From: JAFGGG01 sp964634205
Lineage (GTDB): Bacteria; Spirochaetota; Spirochaetia; SZUA-6; RPPD01
Length of the DNA stretch: 64,000 nucleotides
Assembly: GCA_964634205.1 (NCBI GenBank)
Contig: CAZWKE010000012.1
Location: 1 to 64,000, forward strand
Reading direction: 5' to 3'
The translations under genes and the position numbers were made by a program. Numbering within the stretch: position 1 is the stretch's first letter; each line of letters opens with the position of its first letter. The notes below the pieces were generated by a model. The model worked only from the letters and a program-made list of their open reading frames with translations, was not told the origin of the DNA and ran no database searches. Positions 53,947-62,233 of this stretch are shown here, piece after piece.

Positions 53947-54561
53947 ATGAAAGAGGATAGCAGGGTGGGGCGTGAAAAACAATATTTGGATGACTTGAAA
54001 ACCATAAAAGAGCTGCTGATCGATGTTGAGGAAAAACCGCTGGTTGAGTCCTGGGCGTTTTTTACCTGGGGCTTCTGTGTGGTAATCGGGAGTGTAATCC
54101 ATTACTTTACCGAGGTGTATCTTGGTTTCAAGACCTTTGACCTTATTGTAAAGGTATGGCTGCCGGTTGTGCTGGTGGGAGGATTTTTTGAAAGTATTGC
54201 CTATGTCAAACGCATGTCCAAAGAAGCGATTCCGCTGTTTACCCGTACGATAAAGAAATTTTTCCTGACGTTTGCCACCCTGCTGATCGGTTTTGGGGTT
54301 ATCGCCGGCATTTTTATCGAGTTAAACGCGGCATTTTATATTCCCATTCTCTTAACCCTTTTTATGGGTATCTGTTTTGCCTGTTACGCCTATGTATCCG
54401 CCAGCTGGATGTATTACCAGGCCTTTTTTCTGATGGTGGTCGGTATACTGCTTTTCGTTTTTGATTTTCACAATTCCTTCACTCCACTGGTGGTTGGCGG
54501 GGCCATCGGTATCACCTTTATCTGGGGGGGCATCAGCTCACGCAGACAGGAGAAAAAATGA
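53947..54561 (+). CDS. multi-pass membrane protein of regulated operon
   Basis: About 204 residues; ATG at 53947 with AAGGAG at 53935-53940. After about 40 soluble residues (REKQYLDDLKTIKELLIDVE) come five to six membrane helices, ending with a Gly-rich helix (LVVGGAIGITFIWGGISSRR) and a basic tail. The stop overlaps the ATG of the winged-helix gene by 4 bases (ATGA). It may sequester or inform the regulator encoded next. No named family recognised. Confidence 0.7.
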   Translation: MKEDSRVGREKQYLDDLKTIKELLIDVEEKPLVESWAFFTWGFCVVIGSVIHYFTEVYLGFKTFDLIVKVWLPVVLVGGFFESIAYVKRMSKEAIPLFTRTIKKFFLTFATLLIGFGVIAGIFIELNAAFYIPILLTLFMGICFACYAYVSASWMYYQAFFLMVVGILLFVFDFHNSFTPLVVGGAIGITFIWGGISSRRQEKK

Positions 54562-54881
54562 AAGCAGACGAACTCTATACACAGTTCGACAACATTTTTT
54601 TTGAAAAGACCCGTCTTTCCATTATGACCGTTCTCTATAAAGAACAACGGGTTTCGTTTAACCGCTTTAAGAAAATACTGGGGGCAACCGACGGGGCCCT
54701 GTATACGCATCTAAAGAAATTAATCGCGGCAGCATACATTACCTATAAAAAGACCGTCGCCGGTGATTCGGCCGAAACCGTCTATTCATTAACCAAAAAA
54801 GGAAAAGACAACTTTAAGCATTATCTGACTTTTCTGGAAAATACCATCATGGGAAACCAAGAAGGAGGTACAAACCTATGA
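54558..54881 (+). CDS. winged-helix transcriptional regulator
   Basis: A 107-residue DNA-binding protein. The pattern FEKTRLSIMTVLYKEQRVSF, then KILGATDGALYTHLKKLIAA and YSLTKKGKDNFKHYLTFLEN is that of the PF13601-like winged-helix family near MarR/PadR, where Thr-Asp-Gly-x-Leu-x-x-His-Leu is the recognition helix. No effector domain, so control may come through the membrane protein encoded upstream. It overlaps both neighbours by 4 bases. Likely binds the inverted repeat at 53902. Confidence 0.85.
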   Translation: MKADELYTQFDNIFFEKTRLSIMTVLYKEQRVSFNRFKKILGATDGALYTHLKKLIAAAYITYKKTVAGDSAETVYSLTKKGKDNFKHYLTFLENTIMGNQEGGTNL

Positions 54882-55642
54882 AAATAATTATCAAGGGTAT
54901 TGTCTCAATGTTATTTTTTTCTGCCTGTATCGTGCTGGTAAGCGGACAGTCACCGCCGGGCCAGGTCAGGCAGATTGTGAAAAAAATGGATGAGTTGTAT
55001 CGCAGTACTACCAGTAAGGCGCTGATGGAGATGGAGATCAGCACCCCGCAGTGGCAGCGAACGCTGAAAATCCAGGCCTGGAGCAGCGGAATGAAGAAAA
55101 CATTTATGCGCATTCTGGAACCAAAAAAAGAGCGGGGCATGGCAACCCTGCGCATCGGCAATGAGATGTGGAACTTTCTGCCGAAGACGAACAAGATCAT
55201 AAAAATACCGCCGTCTATGATGATGGGATCATGGATGGGGTCCGATTTTACCAATGATGATCTGGTAAAGGAGTTTACCTTTATTGATGATTATACCTTC
55301 GAAATGACCACGGTCAGTCAGCCGGAAAAAGGACTGCTTTACGTAAAATGTACACCCAAAAAAGATGTCCCTATTGTCTGGGGGTATGTGCTGCTGGCGG
55401 TAAGGGCAGGGGATTATATGCCGGTTTGGGAAAAATATTTTAATGAAAAGGGTGAGCTTGTGCGTGAAATGCTTTTTAAAGAAATCAAGCGCTTCGGCAG
55501 ACGTGAGATCCCGGCGGTGATGGAACTGGTATCCGCCAAAAAACCGGGACATAAAACCGTCGTTCGTTATCTGCAAGCTGAGTTTGATATACCTTTAAAC
55601 TCGGGAATCTTTGGCCTGCGTAATTTACGCAGTGGAATGTAA
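54878..55642 (+). CDS. LolA-like outer-membrane lipoprotein-sorting protein
   Basis: A 254-residue exported protein with a very strong ribosome site (GAAGGAGG). Signal peptide ends near Val-Ser-Gly-Gln. The mature part follows the LolA/LppX-like half-barrel pattern of the PF17131 type: MKKTFMRILEPKKERGMATL, RIGNEMWNFLPKTNKIIKIP and MGSWMGSDFTNDDLVKEFTF. Such proteins carry a hydrophobic molecule across the periplasm. Sits between regulator and two FtsX-type permeases, so it probably receives its cargo from the ABC complex. Confidence 0.87.
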   Translation: MKIIIKGIVSMLFFSACIVLVSGQSPPGQVRQIVKKMDELYRSTTSKALMEMEISTPQWQRTLKIQAWSSGMKKTFMRILEPKKERGMATLRIGNEMWNFLPKTNKIIKIPPSMMMGSWMGSDFTNDDLVKEFTFIDDYTFEMTTVSQPEKGLLYVKCTPKKDVPIVWGYVLLAVRAGDYMPVWEKYFNEKGELVREMLFKEIKRFGRREIPAVMELVSAKKPGHKTVVRYLQAEFDIPLNSGIFGLRNLRSGM

Positions 55643-55654
55643 ACGGAGAAAATT

Positions 55655-56866
55655 ATGATTATCAAGATGGCGTTTCGTAATATATTCAGACAAAAGCGGC
55701 GTTCACTGTTGACAGCCTTAAGCATGTTCGGCGGGTTTGTGCTGGCGGTGGTTTTTATCGGCTGGGCGGACGGCAGTTATAACAATATTATCAATAATTT
55801 CACCCGCCATAATACCGGGCAGATCCAGATTCATCAGGGGAACTACCTGGACCGTCCCTCTCTCTATAAAACCATCAATGATTATCCCAAAATTGAAAGG
55901 GTCTTAAAATCCATTTCGGAGGTTGACTCCTGGACACCCAGACTCTATTCCGTGGGACTGGTTTCCGTGGGTGACAAATCAAGCGGGGCCAGAATCATCG
56001 GGATCGATCCTGAAGCGGAAAACCGGACAACATCCTTCGACAAGAAAATTGTTGCCGGCAAAGGATTCAGCGGTCCGCTTGCCCATGAGGTCATAATCGG
56101 CAAGGGATTGGCCAAAATACTGAGCGCCAAGGTCGGTGACAGCATTGTAATTGTATCCCAGGCCGCGGACGGGTCCATCGCCAATGACCGCTACACAATC
56201 ATCGGTCTGGTTGAGTCGGGGAACCCGATGGCGGACCGGAGTTCGTTTTATCTCCCCTTGAAAGTGGCACAGGACCTGCTGGTCCTGGGGAACAGCATTC
56301 ATGAAGTGGTGATAACGGTACATCATCTGGGCAGCGTTGCCCCGGTAATAAAACAATTAAAACGCGACCTCGCGGATCCCAAACTTGATATTGCCCCGTG
56401 GCAGGTTTTTGCCAAGTCGTTCTATAAGGCTATGAGCGCAGACAAGCAAGGGATGTGGATTACACTGGTCATTATCGTCATTATTGTGGCGGTGGGGGTG
56501 TTCAATACCGTCCTGATGTCCGTCCTGGAAAGAATCCGGGAGTACGGCGTGCTCAAGGCCGTGGGCACAAAGCCGGGACAGATCATCAGACTGGTTTTGG
56601 CCGAGGTCAATATTCTGGCCTTATTCTCCGTGCTGTTCGGCATTGTTGCGGGATATTTTATCAACTCTCTGCTCTCCCACGGGGTGACCCTCTCTGAAGG
56701 ATTCTCATACGGTGGAATGATGTTTAAAACCATGAAGGCGGAGATTAACGCAAGAAGTTTTTATATCCCCGCGATCACCGTATTTTTATCGGCCTTTATT
56801 GTGGGCCTGTTCCCGTCGATTAAAGCTGCGCGGACCGATCCGGCAAAATCCATGCGCTTTCACTAA
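55655..56866 (+). CDS. FtsX/LolC-type ABC permease 1
   Basis: A 403-residue permease with the MacB/FtsX/LolCE layout: first helix at FRQKRRSLLTALSMFGGFVL, a large periplasmic domain (about 45-265), and three C-terminal helices with ISLVLAEV-like helix preceded by the coupling segment ERIREYGVLKAVGTKPGQII. The end (AARTDPAKSMRFH) is typical of the family. 12 bases after the LolA-like gene. Forms a heterodimer with the next permease. Confidence 0.92.
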   Translation: MIIKMAFRNIFRQKRRSLLTALSMFGGFVLAVVFIGWADGSYNNIINNFTRHNTGQIQIHQGNYLDRPSLYKTINDYPKIERVLKSISEVDSWTPRLYSVGLVSVGDKSSGARIIGIDPEAENRTTSFDKKIVAGKGFSGPLAHEVIIGKGLAKILSAKVGDSIVIVSQAADGSIANDRYTIIGLVESGNPMADRSSFYLPLKVAQDLLVLGNSIHEVVITVHHLGSVAPVIKQLKRDLADPKLDIAPWQVFAKSFYKAMSADKQGMWITLVIIVIIVAVGVFNTVLMSVLERIREYGVLKAVGTKPGQIIRLVLAEVNILALFSVLFGIVAGYFINSLLSHGVTLSEGFSYGGMMFKTMKAEINARSFYIPAITVFLSAFIVGLFPSIKAARTDPAKSMRFH

Positions 56867-56876
56867 GGAGGAAACT

Positions 56877-58103
56877 ATGTGGTTTTATATCAAGCTTGCC
56901 TGGAGAAACATTTTTCGTAATAAACGCAGGACCATTATCGCCAGTACGGCAATCGGTATCGCCCTGGCCTGTTTGTTGTTTTTCGATTCGGTGATGATCG
57001 GAATGGAGAAAACTATGGTGGAATCCGCCACCGCCACCTTTCTGGGGGATGCTGAAATTCATCGAAAGGGATTCCGTGATAAACAGGAACCGGACCTGAC
57101 CATTAATAATCTGGCGGAGGTTACCCACTCCCTGTCTGAGGAAAAGATCGTAGACCGCTTTACCCTGCGTACCTTAAGCATCGGAATGATCACCTCACCG
57201 GAAAATGTAGAGTCCGTTGTCATGGTCGGTGTCAATCCGAAGACGGAAACCTACCTGTCAACGGTGAATGACGCCGTGACCAAGGGTAATTTTTTCAAGG
57301 GTGATAGTACTCGTGATATTGTCATCGGCGCCGATCTGGCGGATATCCTTCACGTAACACTCGGAGACCGGGTGGTAGTAACGGTTTCTCAGGCTAAAGG
57401 GGGAGACCTTGCCCAGGAACTTTTTATCATTTCCGGTATCTATACAACCGGGGTCAAGGAAATGGACAGCGGGATGGTATTTGTTCGCCTACCCAAGGCT
57501 CAGGCTATGCTGGGTATCCCGGGGCAGGTACACGAGATCGCCGTCAAATTTACCGATATCCATTATGCGTCGAATGACAAGCTTTTTTTCTGGAACAAAT
57601 ATTCACAGAACGGTAACGAGGCGGTAAGCTGGGGAACGCTGCTGCCGCAGCTGAAGGGGGTGTCCAAATTCACCGGTGTACTCCGCTTTGTGATGTCGGC
57701 TATTCTTATGTTCCTGGTACTGTTCAGTATTATCAATACCCTGTTTATGTCCCTGTATGAACGGCTGTTCGAGCTTGGTGTGCTGCGGGCGGTGGGGACC
57801 AAACCCTGGGGGGTAATCAAGCTGATGCTGAGTGAGGCGGGTGCCCTTGGGGTGTTGAGCATCATTGTAGGGTTGACTATCGGTTTAATCGTTACCGGGA
57901 TAACCACTGTAGTAGGAATCGATTACCGGGGAATTGAGTTTGCCGGGACCACCATCCAGCATCTGCTGTACCCGGTAATGAAACCGTTTCAGTTTATTGT
58001 ATACCCTATCGGGTTGTTTATCTTTACGATAATTGTCGGGCTGTACCCGGCCTTTGTGGCCGCCCGAATGTCTATTGTGGACGCGATTCACAAAAGCCTG
58101 TAA
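56877..58103 (+). CDS. FtsX/LolE-type ABC permease 2
   Basis: About 408 residues; AAGGAGG before the ATG at 56877. Same layout as permease 1: AWRNIFRNKRRTIIASTAIG, periplasmic domain (about 50-270), coupling motif ERLFELGVLRAVGTKPWGVI and three C-terminal helices. The two permeases are clearly related but not close copies, as in LolC/LolE. The periplasmic part should dock the LolA-like partner. Confidence 0.92.
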   Translation: MWFYIKLAWRNIFRNKRRTIIASTAIGIALACLLFFDSVMIGMEKTMVESATATFLGDAEIHRKGFRDKQEPDLTINNLAEVTHSLSEEKIVDRFTLRTLSIGMITSPENVESVVMVGVNPKTETYLSTVNDAVTKGNFFKGDSTRDIVIGADLADILHVTLGDRVVVTVSQAKGGDLAQELFIISGIYTTGVKEMDSGMVFVRLPKAQAMLGIPGQVHEIAVKFTDIHYASNDKLFFWNKYSQNGNEAVSWGTLLPQLKGVSKFTGVLRFVMSAILMFLVLFSIINTLFMSLYERLFELGVLRAVGTKPWGVIKLMLSEAGALGVLSIIVGLTIGLIVTGITTVVGIDYRGIEFAGTTIQHLLYPVMKPFQFIVYPIGLFIFTIIVGLYPAFVAARMSIVDAIHKSL

Positions 58104-58118
58104 CAAGGAGGAAAAAAA

Positions 58119-58820
58119 ATGACGAGCAAAAGCGAACAAATTGTAGTAACAAAGGATCTTAAAAAAACCTACAAAGCGGACGGCATCCGGGTAGAGGCGG
58201 TACGGGGCGTGGACCTGACCATCGAAGCGGGGGAGTTTTCCGCCATTGTCGGTCCCTCCGGCTCCGGGAAGACCACTTTTTTAAATATTATTTCCGGCCT
58301 GGACACTCCGACAACCGGTGAAGTGTGGCTGAAAGGGCAGCTGCTTACCAAGTTAAACGACCGGCAGTTGTCCGATCTGCGCCGTGATAATATCGGATTT
58401 ATTTTCCAGGCATATAACCTCATCCCCGTATTGACGGTTGAGGAAAATATCGAGTATATCATGATGCTGCAGGGGGTGCCGAAACTTGAACGCCACAAAC
58501 GGGTTTTAAGCATTCTCCGGGAGATGGGATTGGAAGGGCTGGAAAAGCGTTTTCCCCCCAAGCTTTCCGGGGGCCAACAGCAGCGTGTGGCAATTGCCCG
58601 CGCCATGGTGTCCCGACCAACGCTGATCCTGGCCGATGAACCGACCGCGAATCTGGACTCGACCACCGGTACCGGTCTGCTGAAGATCATGAAGGAGCTT
58701 AACCAGCATCGGGGGATGACCTTTTTGTTTTCAACCCATGATCCCATGGTTATGGACTGGGCCGATAGAGTCATTACCCTGAAAGACGGTCATATTGAAA
58801 AGGACGAAAGAAAAAACTGA
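58119..58820 (+). CDS. LolD/MacB-type ABC ATPase
   Basis: A 233-residue ATPase: Walker A GPSGSGKTTF, Q-loop FIFQAYNLIPVLTVEENIEY, signature LSGGQQQRVAIARAM, Walker B LILADEPTANLDS and H-loop STHDP. The subfamily spacing is that of LolD/MacB/FtsE. Strong ribosome site (AAGGAGG). Its stop TGA shares one base with the next ATG (TGATG at 58818-58822), so the barrel is translationally coupled. Confidence 0.95.
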   Translation: MTSKSEQIVVTKDLKKTYKADGIRVEAVRGVDLTIEAGEFSAIVGPSGSGKTTFLNIISGLDTPTTGEVWLKGQLLTKLNDRQLSDLRRDNIGFIFQAYNLIPVLTVEENIEYIMMLQGVPKLERHKRVLSILREMGLEGLEKRFPPKLSGGQQQRVAIARAMVSRPTLILADEPTANLDSTTGTGLLKIMKELNQHRGMTFLFSTHDPMVMDWADRVITLKDGHIEKDERKN

Positions 58821-60094
58821 TGAAAGCACGAACCTTTCTGTTTTGTGTGACGGTGATATTGAGTATGACGCTGCCTCACCTGTACGCGCAGGATATTTTC
58901 TCTTTCAACGGCTATTATAAATCGTTCTTTGTGGTATTCAAACAGCCCGATTACCGGGTGTCCGGGACAACACAGACCTCTCCGCCATTGGGATCGGTTG
59001 CCGACAAACTACGCCTGCAGTTTGTCGCCGTTCCCCTGGAGTGGCTGTCATTTCACCTGACCTACCAGATCGTTCCCACAATCCAGGACCCGTCGCTTTT
59101 CGGGCAGAGTTTGTTTTTATCCGATTCGGGAGGCGATACCTATCGCCTTATAGACTTTGATTCACGGCTTTACCCGGTAACGGGTGAGAGTGTGGACAGC
59201 TTTGCCTTTTTTCATAACCTGGACCGGCTGAACGCTGTGCTTAAACTGCCCTTCGCCGATATTATCATCGGCCGCCAGGCAATTGCCTGGGGCAGCGCCC
59301 ATGTTTTCAATCCCACTGATATCCTGGCACCGTATGCCTTTACCGAGCTCGATACCGAAGAGCGCAGCGGTGTGGACGCCCTGCGCGTGCGGATTCCCCT
59401 GGGGATGCTCGATGAGCTGGATATCGGGTATGTGGCCGGAAAAGACCTTGCATGGGAAAAAAGCGCGGCTTTCGCAAGGGTCAGGGTAAACATCTGGGAT
59501 ACAGACCTTACCATAATGTCCGCCGCTTTTCGCCAGAACCTCCTGCTTGGTGTGGACATGGCCCGCTCCTTGGGTGGTGCCGGGGTCTGGCTTGAGGGGG
59601 CGTATGTCATGCCCGACCTGTTGAAAGAAGGTACGGGGAGCGGCAGGGAAGACGATTACCTTGGAGTTGCTGTGGGGCTGGATTATAATTTCGATTTTAA
59701 CCTGTATGTTTTTGTTGAATATTATTTTAATTCGGCAGGGAGTAATAACCCGGAGGATTATATTACCGGCAGCACGCATACGGCATACCGTGACGGTGCG
59801 GTCTACCTGCTGGGGCAGCATTATATAAACCTGGGACTGACCTATCAGCTGCATCCGCTTATCCCGGTAAGTGCCCTTTTTATGTGGAACGTAACTGATC
59901 TTTCACTCATGGTAAACCTGTCGTTGGAATACAATATCGCCGAGAATATCTACCTGACCGCCGGTACATATATCGGTTTCGGCGCTGGTCCGGAAAAAAT
60001 AGAGGTTGCTCCCGGTGTGTATGTGCCGCGACTGAACTCAGAGTTCGGCGCCTATCCGGAAATGGTCTATACCTCTTTTCGTATCTATTTTTAG
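58820..60094 (+). CDS. outer-membrane beta-barrel of the ABC operon
   Basis: A 424-residue protein: signal peptide ending Leu-Tyr-Ala-Gln, then a barrel with many aromatic residues (FSFNGYYKSFFVVFKQPDYR, IIIGRQAIAWGSAHVFNPTD) ending Ser-Phe-Arg-Ile-Tyr-Phe. The Gly-Arg-Gln-x-Ile-x-Trp-Gly-x-x-x-x-x-Asn-Pro-x-Asp segment is like DUF1302/porin-type proteins that accompany lipid or sterol transport in other bacteria. As the last gene of the operon it should be the exit or entry point on the outer membrane for the LolA-like carrier. Confidence 0.82.
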   Translation: MKARTFLFCVTVILSMTLPHLYAQDIFSFNGYYKSFFVVFKQPDYRVSGTTQTSPPLGSVADKLRLQFVAVPLEWLSFHLTYQIVPTIQDPSLFGQSLFLSDSGGDTYRLIDFDSRLYPVTGESVDSFAFFHNLDRLNAVLKLPFADIIIGRQAIAWGSAHVFNPTDILAPYAFTELDTEERSGVDALRVRIPLGMLDELDIGYVAGKDLAWEKSAAFARVRVNIWDTDLTIMSAAFRQNLLLGVDMARSLGGAGVWLEGAYVMPDLLKEGTGSGREDDYLGVAVGLDYNFDFNLYVFVEYYFNSAGSNNPEDYITGSTHTAYRDGAVYLLGQHYINLGLTYQLHPLIPVSALFMWNVTDLSLMVNLSLEYNIAENIYLTAGTYIGFGAGPEKIEVAPGVYVPRLNSEFGAYPEMVYTSFRIYF

Positions 60095-60112
60095 GGGACG
60101 CAAGTCAGGCGT

Positions 60113-61099
60113 TTACGGGGAAGGCAGGACGGGTTTGCGCATTCTGTAGATGGGGATCTCCTCAAACTTCCCCACCGGAATGAAATAATCGACCAGGGGT
60201 TTGGGCGCAAACTGCAGGATATCCTTTGTGATGTAAAACTGCCCCTCCTGCGCGTGCTTTCTGCCCAGGTGAAATATGGTATTGATGGAGTCCGAGATGA
60301 CGTTTCCGGTATCGTTTTCCTGATAGGTAACATTCCCCAAAAGCAGGGCGATACGAAAAGAAATAAAATTAGGAAATAATGATTCCTCAACATCGTGCAT
60401 CAGTTTATAAAGCATAATACGGAACCCGCAGTACACGGACTCGCATTCCCTGCCGTCGAACGGAAAGAGCGCAATGCCGCCGAACTGAAACCACATCCAT
60501 ATCCGCCCTCCGAAGTGACTGACATTTCTGTCAAGGTATTTGCGGAATACGGACAGGGCCACCTCCAGGTTTTTCTTGCCGAAGATTTTTTCCATATCAT
60601 ATTTACCGTCAAGCTCTATGAACATTATGGAAAAGGTATATTCCTTGCCGGGCACAATCTCCTGCCAACCACGCTCAGTACAGATGTACTTGATCGCCTT
60701 CTGGTGCATTTTCTGCAGTTCGATCTCTTCCCGGTAATCCACCCGAAACTCTTCAAGATACCTGGAGATCCGCTTGAATCTTTTTTCATCAAAGCCGGCC
60801 TCTATCTGCTTACCGGCAAGATAATCAACGGCGCCGGCAAAATACAGTTCGGCGATATCCTGAATATTCCGGTCAGGGTCAAGTATGCCGAAGTATATCT
60901 TTTCCTTGCTTGTGAGAAATGAGATACGCTTGGGTAATTTGTCGTTTATGGAAGAAACATCGAGATAAACCAACAGCGGCTCCGTGCTGTTATTGATCGT
61001 CTTGGTTATTGAGGAGGGCGAAAGCGTTGTTACCGCTGCCGATTTTTTACCAATAAGGTTCAAGAGATCTTTGTTTGAACTAAAAACGATTGTCTTCAA
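60113..61099 (-). CDS. receiver-like/degenerate cyclase-domain protein
   Basis: A 328-residue cytoplasmic protein starting with TTG directly after the stop of the upstream gene (TAATTG). The first about 110 residues fold-wise resemble a response-regulator domain (FSSNKDLLNLIGKKSAAVTT, LLVYLDVSSI) but a receiver Asp/Lys set is not certain. The second half reads like a class III cyclase homology domain (SIMFIELDGKYDMEKIFGKK, FGGRIWMWFQFGGIALFPFD, ISFRIALLLGNVTY). The second metal Asp is replaced (Gln-Phe-Gly-Gly instead of Gly-Asp-Gly), so it is probably not catalytic. Likely partner of the protein encoded by 61100-62020. Confidence 0.65.
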   Translation of the reverse strand: MKTIVFSSNKDLLNLIGKKSAAVTTLSPSSITKTINNSTEPLLVYLDVSSINDKLPKRISFLTSKEKIYFGILDPDRNIQDIAELYFAGAVDYLAGKQIEAGFDEKRFKRISRYLEEFRVDYREEIELQKMHQKAIKYICTERGWQEIVPGKEYTFSIMFIELDGKYDMEKIFGKKNLEVALSVFRKYLDRNVSHFGGRIWMWFQFGGIALFPFDGRECESVYCGFRIMLYKLMHDVEESLFPNFISFRIALLLGNVTYQENDTGNVISDSINTIFHLGRKHAQEGQFYITKDILQFAPKPLVDYFIPVGKFEEIPIYRMRKPVLPSP

Positions 61100-62020
61100 T
61101 TATTTCTCCCACTCCAGTGAATACCGATAGACGAAATTACCGCCGGCGATGGGCACAGGTCGGAAGAAATGTTCCAGTTTGCTTCCCATATCGAAATACA
61201 CCCCGGAAGAAATAACAAGATTATCGGGAGGGGTATATTTTGCCTCCAGTTCCATGAGTTTGTCCAGCGTATCACTCTGCAGACTTTGAATATTATAGGT
61301 AAAATGGCAGGGACCGGTATGAACCGCAAGGCGGATATGTATGGCCTCGTCAAGCTCGCAGTGCAGCAGATTATAAAGAAAAAGCTCCAGCAGAATATCG
61401 ATGCCGCTTAAGACCGCCTTGATATTTTTGTCCTGCAGGTAAAACGCGGCAAATCCGCCGTCTCCCTCCCATTCCCAGATACGGCCGTTTCGCTTTTCCA
61501 CATGGTATTTGAAAATTTCCCTGATATCGGAGTAGGCCAGGGCAATTTGATTTTTCGGATATTTCCGTACCAACTCGGAGTTGTTCACGATATCGAGCGA
61601 TATAAAGCTGAGATCATAGATATTGTTTTCCTGCAGTACCCCCCACCCGATGGTCCGCTTCATATCACTTTTTTCCACAAACATCTTGTATTCATCATCA
61701 TAGATGAGGCCGGAGGACTCAAGCTCTTTTAAAATCTGGGGGAGGTAACGAACCGTTATTTTTCTTCCCATAAGACCGTTCTCATACACATCGATGAGGA
61801 TCTCTACAAATTTTACCACCAGGTCCTCATTAATCATATCAATGGCAATCTGGCGGGCGGCATCGATGCTGGGTATGGGAATGTTCGGCGGAAAACCGCT
61901 GTTTTCATACAGGTCGTAATTCTGTATAACCTGTCGTGCAATGCGTAGCATGGTATGTACGGGCATGGAATGGGAAAGCGCATCGGTGATCAACCGCTGG
62001 AGCCGTGTGGAGGCCTTCAT
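61100..62020 (-). CDS. class III cyclase-like domain protein
   Basis: A 306-residue protein. An N-terminal helical region (about 1-130) is followed by a cyclase-like domain: LSFISLDIVNNSELVRKY with the first metal Asp, NGRIWEWEGDGGFAAFYLQD with the Gly-Asp-Gly turn, and IHIRLAVHTGPCHFTYN. Compared with active adenylate cyclases the transition-state Asn/Arg and substrate-specifying Lys/Asp are not recognised, so activity is doubtful. Cotranscribed with the degenerate relative at 60113. A pseudo-cyclase sensor pair, or a real heterodimeric cyclase, are both possible. ATG at 62020. Confidence 0.68.
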   Translation of the reverse strand: MKASTRLQRLITDALSHSMPVHTMLRIARQVIQNYDLYENSGFPPNIPIPSIDAARQIAIDMINEDLVVKFVEILIDVYENGLMGRKITVRYLPQILKELESSGLIYDDEYKMFVEKSDMKRTIGWGVLQENNIYDLSFISLDIVNNSELVRKYPKNQIALAYSDIREIFKYHVEKRNGRIWEWEGDGGFAAFYLQDKNIKAVLSGIDILLELFLYNLLHCELDEAIHIRLAVHTGPCHFTYNIQSLQSDTLDKLMELEAKYTPPDNLVISSGVYFDMGSKLEHFFRPVPIAGGNFVYRYSLEWEK

Positions 62021-62109
62021 TGTAAATAATTCCTCATCATAATCATGTACAGCTACATTAATTCCAAATTGAATAGTATATTCTCTATATAATTATTATA
62101 TAACATAGG

Positions 62110-62118
62110 CCCCCCCCC
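62110..62118. repeat. nine-C homopolymer tract
   Basis: A run of nine C between the divergent starts of 62020 and 62234. Such tracts slip during replication and could change promoter spacing. Confidence 0.7.
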
Positions 62119-62233
62119 TTTGCAAGGAAATTTTGAAAAATACGGTTTAATACGGATGGGGGAATATTCGCTTTTGCTGAATTTGGTGCATCCCTCTTGA
62201 CAGAAAACAGCTTGTGTATAAAGGTTGCCTCAT

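Noticed and set aside
62197..62222. TTGACA plus TATAAA as nudC promoter
   Set aside because: Spacer is only 14 bases, too short for a normal sigma70 promoter; kept as a remark in the nudC entry.
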